Positions 49,873-63,701 of a stretch of DNA of 64,000 nucleotides are shown here, one piece after another. This DNA comes from Sapria himalayana. Lineage: Eukaryota; Streptophyta; Magnoliopsida; Malpighiales; Rafflesiaceae. The stretch is from positions 1,862,824 to 1,926,823 of the forward strand of contig JAREIK010003356.1 in assembly GCA_029783825.1 (NCBI GenBank), in the 5' to 3' direction. The number at the start of each line of letters is the position of its first letter. The stretch's first letter is position 1. Position numbers and translations under genes: made by a program. The notes below the pieces were generated by a model. It did no database searches. It worked only from the letters and a program-made list of their open reading frames with translations, and was not told where the DNA came from.

Positions 49873-52800
49873 TACATATATACCTATCTGTATATATTTA
49901 TCTATCTATATTTATATATTTGTATATAAATATACAAATATATATGTCATTTATCTATTTATCTATTTATCTGTCTATCTGTATATATTTCTATCATTTT
50001 ATATATCTATTATCTATCTATTTGTATATCTTTATATCTGTATATCAATCTATATTTATTTCTATCTATATATATATTCCTTTCTATCTATCAATATATT
50101 TGTTTATTTTTATGTCTCTCTATCTCTCTATATGTTTATATGTCTAACTGTCAATCTTTATATCTTTCTATCTATCTATATGACTATCTTTATTAGTATG
50201 TTTGTCTATCTATTGAACTCTTTATATATCTATGTCTATTTTTATAATAATTTATCTTTATATAAGTCTATCTATCTATCTATCTATCTATTTAAATACT
50301 ATTTATCTATCTTTCTATCTATCTGTCTATCTATCAATCTATCATTCTATATATATATATATATATATATTTCTATCTATCTCTCTATCTGTCTATCTCT
50401 CTATCTGTCTATCTATCTATTTGCCTATATGTCTATCTATCTATCTATATGTTTATCGATCTATCTAAATATCTCTCAATCTTTCTATGTGGCAATTTGT
50501 CTATTTGTCTACATATCTATCTTTCTATCTATTTTTCTCTCTATCTATTTGTCTGTCTATTTGTCTATTTATCTCTCGATCTACCTATATATCTATATTT
50601 TTAACTATCTATATATCTATCTATCTATCTATTTATCTATCTATATATCTATCTATCTATTTATCTATAGATATGTTATCTATATGGTTATCTATCTATC
50701 TATTATCTATCTATTAACTATCTATTATTTATTTATTTGTCAATCAATCAATCTAACTATTTCTATATTATTATATATGTCTATCTATGTATGTATGTAT
50801 GTATCTATCTATATATTTATTTGTCTATCTATCTATCTATTTAATTAACTTTCTATCTATCTATTTTTCTAACAATATAAATCTGTTTTTATCTATCTGT
50901 CAATCAGTCTATTTTTTTATCTATCTAACTATCTATCTATGTATCTAACTATCTTCCAATCTATTTATATATCTATCTATCTATCTATCTATCTGTTATA
51001 TATCTATCTATCTATCTGCCTATCAACCTTTCTATTTATATGTCTATCTAAATATCTATCTATAAGTTTATCTATCTTTCAATCTATATTTTTATCTATT
51101 AATCAATCAATCTATCTATCTTTATATTTATCTATCGATCTATCTGTTTTTCTAACTATGTAACTATATTTCTATCTTTAATCTATAAGTCAATGTGTGT
51201 GTATATATATATTTATTTATTTATATTTATATGTGTACCTATCTATCCGTATAATAGTCTATCTTCCTTTCTAACCATCTATCTATCTATATATTATCTA
51301 GTTTATCTATCTATTTATATATTTGTTTATCTATCTATCTTGATTTCTATTTGTATATATGTATATCTATCTATATGTATAACTATCTATTTGACTATAT
51401 GTCAATATTTTCATCTATATATATATATATATATGTATTTTTCTATAAACTATTTGTGTATTTGTCTCTCTAGTGATCTATTTATTTATCATTCTATTAA
51501 TATGTCTATATATCTATCTGGTTATCTATCTATTTGTATATCTGCCTATATGTCGATATGTCTATCTATCTATCTATATGTATATCAATTTATTTATATT
51601 ACTCTCTATCTATCTATCTATCTATATAACTATCTGTCAATCTATATATATTTATATCTATGAAATGATTATATGTTTATCGGTCAATTTGTCTATCTAT
51701 ATTTCTCTCTATATATCTATTTATCTATATCTTTATATATCTATGTATCTATATTTCTATATGTCTAACTATCTATCAATCTATCTTTCTATCTATCTAT
51801 ATATCTATCTATATCTCTATATGTCTATCTATTTACTTATTTATCTGTCTATCTATATGCTATATATATATATATATATCTCTCTCTCTCTATTTATCTT
51901 TCTATCTTACTATTTATCTATCTATCTACCTTTATGAATATCTATCTATATCTTTATCTCTCTATCTATCTATCTGTCAAACTATTTATCTATTAATCTG
52001 TCTATCTGTTTATCGATATATATATATATATATATCTATATATTTTTCTATCTATTTGTCTATTTTTATGTTTATCTATTGATCTATATTTATGTCTATC
52101 TATCTATCTTTCTACCTATCTATCTATATAGTTATCTAATTATCAATCTATATATTTGTATATTTGTATATTTTTCTATTTGTCTTTCTATCTATATATG
52201 TATTAATTAATCAATAAATCTATAAATTTATATATCTATGTATTTATTATTTGTCTATCTATCTAATTATCTAACGATCAAACAATCTAATTGTATAACT
52301 ATATAAATATGTTTCTGTCTATCAGTCTACTAGTCTATCTTTTTATTTATCTAGCTATCTATATATCTATTTTTCTTTGTATATATCTATCTGCCAATCT
52401 GTTTATATATATAACTATCTATCATTCTATTTTTTATCTGTCTATCAGTCTATTTGTCTCTTTATACATAAATCTATCTACCTATCTTCCTATGTGTCTA
52501 TAAGTTTATCTATCAATCAATCAATCTATCTATTTTATGTCTGTTTATATTTAAATCTATCTATCTGTCTGTCTCTTTATATATCTATTTATGTATCTAT
52601 CTTTATGCCTATCTTTCTAACTTTCTACTTGTTTATCATCTATCAATCGAATGGTCTATTTGTCTATCTATCTATCATTCTATCTGTCAGTCTAATTATC
52701 TGTGTATCTTTCTATCTGTCTAATTATCTATCTGTCTATTTTTCTATCTTTATATCTATCCATTTATATAACTTTTTAACTATCTTTTTGATTATCTATT

Positions 52801-53363
52801 TATCTATCTATCTATCTAAATATCTATCTATTTATCAACTATTTATCTGTCTAATTATCTATCTGTCTTTTATTCTATCAGTCTATCTATTTGTCTATCT
52901 CTATTTTTGTCTGTGTCTATAAGCCTATCTATCTAGTTATTTATGATTCAATCAATCAATCAATCTATATATAAATCTATCTATCTTCTATATGTAAATC
53001 ATGTATTAGTCTATTTGTCTATAAATCTATCTATCTATTTATTTGTTTCTCTATCTATCTCCTTATCTATCTTTCTATCTATATATATAAGTGTATCTTT
53101 GTCTATCTATTTATATGTCTATTTCTTTATCTATCTTTTTATCTATCTTTCTATGTGTCTGTCTGTCTATTTTTATATATGTTAATCTATCAATATATGT
53201 ATATGTCTATTTGATTCTTTGTCTATTTGTTTACCTATCAATCTATCAATATATTTATCTGTCTAATTATCTAACTGTCTAATTTTCTTATTATCTAACT
53301 ATCTTTTTGTAAATAAGTTTTTTTACCTAATAGTCTAACCATCTATCTTTCTATCATTTTATT

Positions 53364-53400
<37 letters not shown>

Positions 53401-53864
53401 ATCTGTCTATCTATATATCTTTATATCTATCTATCTTTTTTTCTTTCTATCTATCTGCCAATTTGTCAATCTATTTATTTATCACTCTATCCTTGTGTCT
53501 ATCTATCTAATTCTTATCTATCTATCTATCTATCAATTTATCTATCTATTAATCTATCTGTCTATTAGACAATTTGACTACCTATTTATTTGTATATCAA
53601 TCTATTTGTCTACCTATATATTTATCAATATGTCAATCTATAAAGCTATGTATCTATCTATCTCTCTATCTATCGATCTTTCTATTTATCTAATTTTGTA
53701 ACTATCTATTTGTGTATCTTTCTAACTATATAACTATGTTTCTCTCTATTAGTCTATTAGTATATCTATTTTTCTATCTATATATCTATACTTTTGTCTA
53801 TCTATATATCTGTCTATCTGCCAATAGTTTATCTATCAATTTGTCTATCTAACTATCTGTCGAT

Positions 53865-53995
53865 ATGACTATTAGTTTATCTATCTCTCTATCATACTAT
53901 CTATCTACCTATTTGCTTATCTATCTATATGACTATTAGTTTATCTATCTCTCTATCATACTATCTATCTACCTATCTGCTTATCTATCTATATA
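53865..53995. repeat. 64-bp tandem duplication inside array 3
   Basis: A string beginning GACTATTAGTTTATCTATCT and including ATCATACTATC occurs twice with a 64-bp offset (anchors 53867 and 53931). Only about one base differs (TTTGC against TCTGC). Confidence 0.85.
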
Positions 53996-56900
53996 TCTAT
54001 GTCTATGTGTCTATCAATCTAACTATTTATCTAACTATCTATTTTTTGTCTGTTTATCTTTTAATTTGTCTATCTTTCAATCTATTTATATATAAATCTG
54101 TATATCTATCTATCTATATATCAATTTTTCTTTTTTATGTTTCTTTCTTTTTATCTTTCTTTCTACCTTTCATCTATCAATGTATTGGTCTATCTATCTA
54201 ATTGTGTATCAGTCTATCTATATATCTTTTTACCTATCTAACAAACTAACTAACTAACTATCTATCTATCTATCTTTCTATCTACCTAACAATATGTTTA
54301 TTTTTCTGTCTATCTATCTATATATCTCTTTATATGTACATCTGTATATCTATATATTCGTCTAACTATCAATCTTTCTATTTGTCTGTATATTTTTTTA
54401 TCTATCAATCAGTCTATATATTTGTCTAATTGTCTATATTTCTATGTGTCTATATGTCTATCTATCTAACTATTTATCATTCAATCAATCTATATATATA
54501 TATATATATATATCTTTCTATCTATCTATATGTCAATCAATTTGTAAGTCTCTCTGTCTGTCTATCTATCTTTTTATCTATATATATATATATATATATA
54601 TATATCTATATATCTATCTATCTGTCAGTCAGTCAGTCTATCTATCTAATGTATATGTGTCTATCTATCTATATGTCTATCTCTCAATCTAACTAACTTT
54701 CTAAGTGTCTATCTATCTATTAGTCTATATTTCTATCTATATGTGTATATATTTATATGACTATTTGTCTATCTTTCTATCTATTAATTTATCAATCTAT
54801 TATCTGTCTGTGTCTAACTATCTATTTGCTAACTATATAATTATCTATCTATCTAACTGTCTATTTATCTTTCTATCTATTTGTTTATCTATCTACCTGT
54901 CTATGTGTCTATATGTCTATCTATCTATCTATTTATCATTAAATCAATAAAATTTTCTATATATATATATATATATATATATCCATCCATCCATCCATTT
55001 ATCTATATTTCAATCAATTTATCAGTCTATTTGTTTATCAATCTATTTTTCAATCAATCAATCTATCTATCTATATATATGTTTATCTATTTTTCTAATG
55101 TATATTTGTCTATCTATCTATCTATCTAACTATCTTTCTAAGTGTCTGTCAATCTATATGTCTATATTTCTATCCATCTATATGTGTATATGTCTATTTG
55201 TTTATCGATCTATCTATCAAATTATCCTTTAGTTATCTATATGTGTATAACTATCTATTTGTTTAACTATCTAATTGTTTAACTATCTAATTGTCTATCT
55301 ATCTATCTATATATCTAACTAACTATCTATCTTTCTATTTATAAGTCTCTCATTCTATTTGTCTATCAGTCTTTCTATCTATCTATCTATCTATCTATTT
55401 GTCTGTCTATCTATTTATCAAACTATCTATCTATCAATCTTTTAAATAGCTATCAATTTTTTATCTAACTTTCTATCTATCTATTTATATATCTATCTAT
55501 CTATCTGCCTATATGTCTACCTTTCTATAAATCTATATGTGAATATATCTATCTATCTATGAATCTGTCTATCTGTCTGTTTGTCTATCTATCTATATGT
55601 CAATCTATCTACCTATTAATTAATTTATAGATCTGTCTGTCCATCTATCTATTTATATATCCATTTTTTATTTGTGTATCTATCTATTTGTCTAACTTTC
55701 TAGCTGTCTATCAACTAATCTATTTATATGACTATCAATATATCTATCTATCTAGCTATCGATATATCTATCTATCTATTTATTTATCCATCTATTTATC
55801 TATCTATCTATTTATCTGTCTGTGTTTTTATATATATGTATATCAATCTATCTATCTATGAAACTATCAATCTATATGATTCTATTTATCTATAAGACTA
55901 TCTATCTATGTGGCTATCATTCTATATATCTATTTATCTATCTATCTGATTGTCTATATATCTATCTATCTATTTGTATATGTATCTATCTATATGTCTA
56001 TCTGTCTAATAGTTCATCAATCTTTTTATCTATCTTTATGTCAATCTTTATATCTGTGTATCAATTTATCTATATATCTTTCAACCTTTCTATTTGTTTA
56101 TCTATCTATCTAAGTATCTATCTCTGTCTATGTCTAAAAATCTAAATATACAACTATCTAACTATCTATATATTTTTCGATCTTTCTACTTTTCTATCTA
56201 TCTATCTAACTATTTAACTATCTTTTAGTCTATCAGTGTATCAATCTATCTGTCTATTTGTCTATCAATATATTAATCTATCTTTCTACTAACCTATATA
56301 TCTAAATATCTACCTATTGTCAATGTGTGTATCTAGCTATCTATTCATCCATCTTTCTTTATATCTATCTATCTATCAACTAACTTTATATATATTTGTA
56401 TATCTACCTATCAACTTAACTATATATATATCTATATATGTTTACTTGTCTCTCTTTCTATTTATCTATTTGACGATGTAACTATCTATCTATATATCTA
56501 GCTATTTGACTATCTATTAATAAATCTATCTATATGTCTATATGTCTTTCATTCTATTTGGCTATCTATCTATTTATCTATGTGTCGATCCATCCATATA
56601 TATATATCTAACTATATATCTAATTTTTCTACTTATCTACCTATTTTCTTATTTAACTATCTATAAATTTGTTTATCTATCCATAGGTCTATCTATTTTT
56701 CTATCTATCTTTTTTTTATATCTATATATCAATCTATTTGTCTCTGTGTCCATCAATTTATATGTATATCTATATATCTAGCTATCTATCAATATATCTA
56801 TCTATTTTCTATCTATTTGTCTATGAGTTTATCTATCTATCTATTATTTTATCAATCTATCGAATTATCTATCTGTATGCTTTTCTTTCCATATGCCAAT

Positions 56901-57249
56901 CTACCTATCTATCTATAATTCTATCTATTTGTCTATCTATCTACCTATCTACATATTTGTTTATAAATCTATCTATATAAATATATATCTATCTTTTTCT
57001 ACATCTTTCTATTTTTCTATCTAGCTTTCTATATATCAGTCTATATGTATATCGATCCATGAATATATCTATTTATCTTTCTAGTTATAGATCAATTTAT
57101 CTATCAATATGTATAAATATATATCTATCTATATGTCTATAGGTCTATTTGTTTATCTATCAATCTGAGTATTTCTTTCTTAGTCTATCTTTCAATATCT
57201 TTATCTATCTATCTGTCCATAACATTATGTGTCTATCTATCTATCTGTC

Positions 57250-57284
<35 letters not shown>

Positions 57285-60200
57285 GTATCTGTATATCTAT
57301 CTATAAATCAATTTGTATATCTGTTTATCTGTCTTAGTGTTTATTTATTTATCTATCTATCTATCTATCTATATCTCTATTCATGTATCTATCTATTTTT
57401 CTATCTTTTTATCTCGATCTATATATTATTTATTAATGTCTCAATTTATCAATCTATCTATATGTCTATCTAACTAACTATCTACTTGTCTGTCATTCTA
57501 TAAATGTCTATATTCATCTCTCTGTGTATCTATCTATTTGTCTATATATCATTCTATCTATCTATTTATTTATCCATCTATCTATCTATGAGTCTATTTA
57601 TCTATTTTTCAATCTATCTTTCTATGTGTCTATCTATCTATATATCTGTCTGTCTATCTATCTATCTATTTGTCTATCTAGCTATCTATCTATCTGTCTG
57701 TATGTCTGTCTATCGATCTCTCTATCAATCTTTCTATCTATCTATCTGCATATCTAAATATTCTTCTTTTAGTCTATTTGCCTATAGCTAGCTAGCTATC
57801 TATCTATCTATCTATCTATATATCTATCTATATATATATAATATATGTATTTGTTTATCAAACTACGTAATGATCTACATACAGGCCTATCTATCTATTT
57901 GTCTATTTGTCTTTCTATTTGTCAATATCTCTATCAATCTATATATCTATCTATCTATTTTATTATATATCAATCTATCAGTTAATCTTTCTATTTGTCT
58001 ATCAAACAATTTCACTAGCAATTTGTCTTTATATCTTTCTTTATATCATTTAATCTACCTAAATTAGTATTTGTGTATTAGTCTATCTATCTAATTGTGA
58101 AATGTCTAATTGTATATATATCTATTTATCTTTATGTCTATATATCAAACTATCTAACTACCTATTAGTCTATCACTCTAATTGTCAATCTGTATATCAA
58201 TCTATCTATCAATCTCTTTATGCCTCTATGTGACTATGTTTCTATCTATATATATTTCTATTTCTGAATCTATCTATCAATCAATCTATCTATCTATCTA
58301 TCTTATGTATGTTTATCAATCGATCTATCTATCTATTTATCTTTGTATCTTTCTTTCTATCAATATGTCTATTTGTCTATCTCTCTATGTTTCTTTGAGT
58401 CTATCTATATATCTGTCTATAAATTTGTAAATATATTTATCTATCTATATATATCTATCTATTTTATTATCTATCAGTCTATCTGTTAATTTTCTATTTG
58501 GCTATCTAACAATTTAACAAGAAATTTGTCTTTATATCTAACTATCTATCTATCTGCCTATTTGACTTTTTTTTTATCTATCTATTTATTTATTTGTCCA
58601 TTTGTCTTTATATTTAGCTGTTTATCTATCTATATATTTTTATTTGTTTATCTCTCTATCTATCTATTTATCTATATATCTATCAATCTGTTTATTTATA
58701 AGTCTATCTGTATATTTATATATCTATCTATTTGTTTATCTATCTATCTATCTATCTATATCTAAAATCTATATATCTGTATAACTATCATTTTGTGTAT
58801 CTATTTAACTTCTTATCTATCTATTTATCTATTTATTTATCTATTTATTTATTTAACTAACTAACTATCTATCTATCTATATGTATGTCAATCTATTTGT
58901 ATATCTATCTATCTATTTGCCTATCTATCTATTTATTTGACTATCTGTATATCTTTCTTTTGTCTTTTTATCTATATTTCTATCTATTTGTCTATTTATC
59001 TTTCTATCTATTAATCTATGTAATTATCTAACTATATATTTTTCTATATGTTTATCTATCTAACCATATAACTTTATTTCTATCTATTTGTATATCAGTC
59101 AATTAGTGTATATATATATATATACATCTATCTAACAATATCTCTGTAAATTTATCATCTATCTATATATCTATATGTCTATCTGGCTATATGTTTATCT
59201 ATCTATTTATTTGTCTTTCTATCTATATGTCTATCTATCTATCTATATATCTATCTATTTGTCTGTTTATCTATCTATCTATATATCTGTCTATTAATCT
59301 TTTTTTCTACTTATATATATATATATATATTTGTTTATATATCTATCTTTCAATCTATCAATCTACCTATCTATCTATTTATCTATCTCTTTATTTTTAT
59401 AATAGTATATCACTCTATAACTCTATGAGTCAATCTTTCTATCTTTCTATTTATCTATCTGTCTATCAATCAATCAATCTGTCTATCAATCTATCTATTT
59501 GTCTATCTATCTATATGTTTATCTTTCGATCTATATATATTTATATCTATTTATATTTCTATCTATCTATCTATTAATCAATTTATATTTCTATCGGTCT
59601 GTCTATCTATCTAATTGTCTAACTCTCTAATTGTCTATATATGAATTAATCAATCTATCTATCTTTCTATCTATCAAACTATCTAATTTCCTTTTAGTCT
59701 ATCGGTCAATTTGTCTATATGTTCAACTATTTATCTATTTATCTATGTATCTATCTTTATGTTTTTCTATTAATTTGAATATCTTTGTATATATTTATGT
59801 ATCTATGTGTCTCTATATATGTATGTCTATCTATCTCTCTATCTGACTATTTGCTTATATAGCTATTTATTTACTTATCTTTATATCAATTTATCTATCT
59901 ATCTATTAGTTTATCTATCTATCTGTCTATCTATCTATCTATCTATCTGTATATCTTTTTAGTTATTTATATATCTTTCTCTTTATCAATCAATCAATCT
60001 ATCTATCTATTACTAAATATGGCTATCTATATATATGTCTATCTATCTATCTATATCTATCTATATATCTATCTACTTATATATATATCTATCTTTATAT
60101 ATATATAACTATTTATCTGTCAATCAATCAATCTATCTATCTATGTATATATCTATCTATCTAAATATCTAAATATCTACATATTTGCCAATCTACCTAT

Positions 60201-61934
60201 CTATCTATGTATAATTTTTATATGTCTATTTGACTATCTATTTATCTATTTATTTATTTGACTATCTATATATCTATTTTTCAATATGTTGATCTATCTA
60301 TCTATTTATTTATTTATCTATCTTCAATATTTCTATCTATTATATTTCTATCTATCTATATGTCTGTCTGTCTAAATATTAATCTAAATGTCTATCTATT
60401 GATCTATCTATCTATCTATATATCTTGTCTGTACATTTATCTACTATTTGACTATCTATTTATCTTGCTGCCTATCTATCTATCTTTCTTTTTTTTAAAT
60501 CTTTCTATATGTCTATTAGTCTATTTATCTTTATATCTATCATTCTATCTATATATCTATCTATATATCTATATATTTATATATCTATATTTCTATAATT
60601 CTATTTGCCTATCTCTATGTCTATCTATTTTTAAATATGTCCACCTATCTATCTACATAGCTGCATGTCTATATATATCTATATCGATCAGTTTATCTGT
60701 CTATCTATCTGTCATTTTGTCTTTGTGTCTATCTCTCGATCTGACTATCTATCTATCGCCAGATCTATATATCTTTCTACATATTTGTAAAGTGTCTATT
60801 TGTCTTATCTATCTATCTGGCTATCTATCTATCTATATGCCTATATGTCTATCTATCTAACTATCTGCCTATATATCTATTTATCTATCTATCTATCTAT
60901 TTATTTGTTTGTGTCTATCTACCTATCTATCTTTCTGTATGTATATCTATCTATCTATCAAGTTGTTTATTAGTCTATTAGTTTATCTATTTATCTATCT
61001 ATTTATATTTCTATTTGCTATTTATCTATATATCTATCTATCTATTTGTCTATCTATTTATATGTCCATCTGTTTATTTGTTTTTTATCTAAATATGTAT
61101 ATGTCAATATATCTATCTAACTATCTAACTATCTATATATTGAAATATCTTACTATCTTTTTGTTTGTCTATCTGTCAGTGAATTTGTCAATCTATCTAT
61201 TTTTATATCTATCTATCTGTCTGTCTATCTGTCTGTCTATCTATCCATCCGTTTGTTTATTTATTTGTTTATCTATCTATATATCTAGTTGTTTATCTTT
61301 TAATCTGTCAATTTGTCGAAATGTCTATCTTTTTATATATCTATCTAACTATCTAACTATCTAACTATCTTTCTATTTATCAGTCTATTAGTATATTAGT
61401 TAATCTATCTCTTTGTCTATGTATATATATATATATATCTATCTATCTATCTATCTATCTGGTTATCAACTTTCTTCCTATATATATATATATATATATA
61501 TATCTATCTATGTGTATATCTATCTATCTATCTATATATCTACCTATGTGCCTATCTGTCTATCTATTTATTTTTGTATCTATCTTTCTATCTATTTAAC
61601 TATCTATTTATCTATCTATTTGACTATTTATCAGTTAATAGATCAATCTATCATATGTCTTGTTGTTTATCTATCTATCTATCTATTTGAATTTTTGTTT
61701 AATTATATATTTTTCTATTTATCTTTCTCTCTATTATCTTATCTAATCGATCTACATACCTATATATTTATTTGTCTATCTATCTATTTATCTATTTGTT
61801 TATCTAGCTATATTTCTATATATCATGTCATTTTTTCTACGTGTCTATCTATCAATCAATCAATCTATCTATCTATCTATTTAGTTGTCTATCATTCAAT
61901 TTGTTTATTTTCTATTTTTATATCTGCATGTCTT

Positions 61935-61937
<3 letters not shown>

Positions 61938-61988
<51 letters not shown>
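61938..61988. repeat. (AT)n run inside array 3, longest in the arrays
   Basis: An AT dinucleotide run of about 51 bp near the right edge of the array. Confidence 0.85.
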
Positions 61989-61992
<4 letters not shown>

Positions 61993-62689
61993 TGTCTATG
62001 TATCTTTGTATCTATTTTGCTATCTAACTTTCTCTCTATATTTCTTTATCAACTATCTATCTACATATCTATTTATCCATCTATCTATAAGTGTCTATAT
62101 GTCAATCTGTATATCTTGTTATATGTCTATCTATCTATCTATTTATAAATCTTTATATCTATATATCTATGCTTATATGTATTTATCTTTCTATTTGTTG
62201 ATAAATTTATCTATCAATATATATATATATATCTATCTATCTATGTATCCATATGTCTATATGTTTACACTACAAGAAATATCCCAAATAACTAGGTTAA
62301 ATTCCCTAGCTAAATGGGGGTTTTCCGTCACTAAAGTGGATATAACAATGGATTAACAATGGAACATTTTCTTAATCTAAAGTGCTTGTCACAAAAATTA
62401 TTTAGTAAATATATTCCCAAGCAAAATTAGCGAGTGAAAATTCTCTCTCTAATTAGTGAGAGAATATTTCGTAGTTAAATTAGCGAGGGAAAAAATCTCT
62501 AACTATTTTAATTCCATAATTATTTTCACATTTTTAATTTTTTACATTAAATTTAATTACATATTTTTAAATTTTTATATTAAATTTAATAAAAACTTAA
62601 ACTATAGAACATTAATTATTATTAACAAAAAATAAAATTAGTTAATAAAATATTTTGATACAATATGTTACAAAGTTAAAACAGAATCA

Positions 62690-62990
62690 TAACAAAATTT
62701 GATTACATCTTATTCTTCATCAATTTATCTAATGACAATACATAAAGTATAATATGTCAGTGAAATTGATGTTGCTTTCTCTCCTTCAACTCCTCAAGAT
62801 CTGCATACAGTTCTAGCACCTAAGCATGTCCCTCCATGGCCATCTACATTGCTTCCTTTAGTTGTATTCTACATTTCCTATCTACCTCTAACTTATTCTT
62901 CCTTTTATCTGCCAATGCTCTTTTTGTATCTAGCTGCTCTTCCAACATCACTTTTTTTAACCTTGCGATCTTTTGCATATATGTATACTT
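62690..62990 (-). pseudogene. TNP1-like coiled-coil end and tail, E4
   Basis: The minus-strand frame reads QKIARLKKVMLEEQLDTKRA, then DKRKNKLEVDRKCRIQLKEA, a stop, MAMEGHA, a stop, then LELYADLEELKERKQHQF and a stop at about 62755. It is a Lys/Glu/Leu-rich coiled coil, as found at the end of TNP1/TNPA-type proteins. The region after it (62690-62760) is the tail shared with E1 and E2. Two internal stops mark it as a pseudogene. Confidence 0.55.
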
Positions 62991-63004
62991 GTGCATGCAT
63001 GAAT

Positions 63005-63048
63005 GTGCATGTGTGTGTGTGTGTGTAAACACACACACACACATGCAC
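63005..63048. repeat. Perfect 20-bp hairpin of GT/AC repeat
   Basis: The arms at 63005-63024 (starting GTGCATG, then GT repeats) and 63029-63048 (AC repeats ending CATGCAC) are exact reverse complements with a 4-nt loop. It lies between the coiled-coil remnant and the SmF exons. Confidence 0.85.
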
Positions 63049-63099
63049 TTTCATGCAAATACACATACCATCAAAGACAATAGAAGAAATAATCTTACG

Positions 63100-63701
63100 C
63101 TTAAAAAACACACATACAGGTCTCATAGGTATGGTCAGCATCTGCTAGTTCTTTGTCCTCTAGTACTCCACACAGATAAAAAAAATTTTTACACCTGCAT
63201 ATGGAGTCTAATATACTACATTTACAAACCAAAAAAGAACACAATATAATGCCGCTGATAAATAGATTGACTAGCACATGCAACACAAACTACCAATTGC
63301 TAGAAATTTAACACAATGTGATAATCATGAGCTTATTTTTAAATTATCAAATCAAGATTTCTAGTGAATTACCCATCAACATATTCTTCTTTGTTTCCTA
63401 TCTTCACTCTTCAATCCGTGGTTAATTATAAGAAAGTTAGAAAGTGCCAAACAAAATGGAAATGGAAGTTAAAATGATAACAGGCTGCGTGGTATTGAAA
63501 ATTTGCACACTTGTAGGTTCATATAAGAATCCACTGAAGCAAAGAAACTTGAAAGAAACCAAAAAATCAGAAAAAAAATGCAATGCATAAGAAAAGAACA
63601 CAAGGTAGCTCACCTTTGTATTCTATTCTCCACTTGAGTTTTACAATGATCATCTTCCTAGTCAAGTTGTTAAGAAAAGGCTTGGGATTAACATAGATGG
63701 T
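63100..63701 (-). pseudogene. Captured SmF (snRNP protein F) gene fragment with introns
   Basis: SmF is one of the seven Sm proteins that form the ring on spliceosomal snRNAs. On the minus strand an 88-bp exon (63701-63614) between a TTGCAG acceptor and a GTGAGC donor reads [20 protein letters not shown] and then [10 protein letters not shown], the start of the Sm1 motif. After an intron, about 63405-63350 reads GNKEEYVDG, a stop, then FTRNLDLII, matching the middle of SmF. After another intron, about 63195-63115 reads CKNFFYLCGVLEDKELADAD, matching the Sm2 motif and acidic end (family: NNVLY-RGV-ED-E). Introns are retained, so the copy was made from DNA, not RNA. The stop codon, degraded middle exon and lost initiator Met show that it is not functional. 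It lies inside E4 on the strand of the element's gene. Confidence 0.85.

Larger units (their letters stand above)
45932..62267 (+). repeat. Array 3: degenerate (TCTA)n, 16.3 kb
   Basis: TCTA on the plus strand with the same variant words as array 1 (TCTG, TTTG, TATG, TCAA). Open frames of up to 249 codons (for example 50132-50848, 238 codons) are Ser-Ile-Tyr-Leu artefacts. It holds several (AT)n runs, short fold-backs and a 64-bp duplication. The right edge touches the CACTA terminus of E4 at 62267/62268. Confidence 0.95.

Noticed and set aside
62905..63141. Minus-strand frame with a His/Thr-rich stretch near the E4 coiled coil as one protein
   Set aside because: The His/Thr run is a translated GT/AC microsatellite hairpin. 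Only the part after about 62990 is coding-like.
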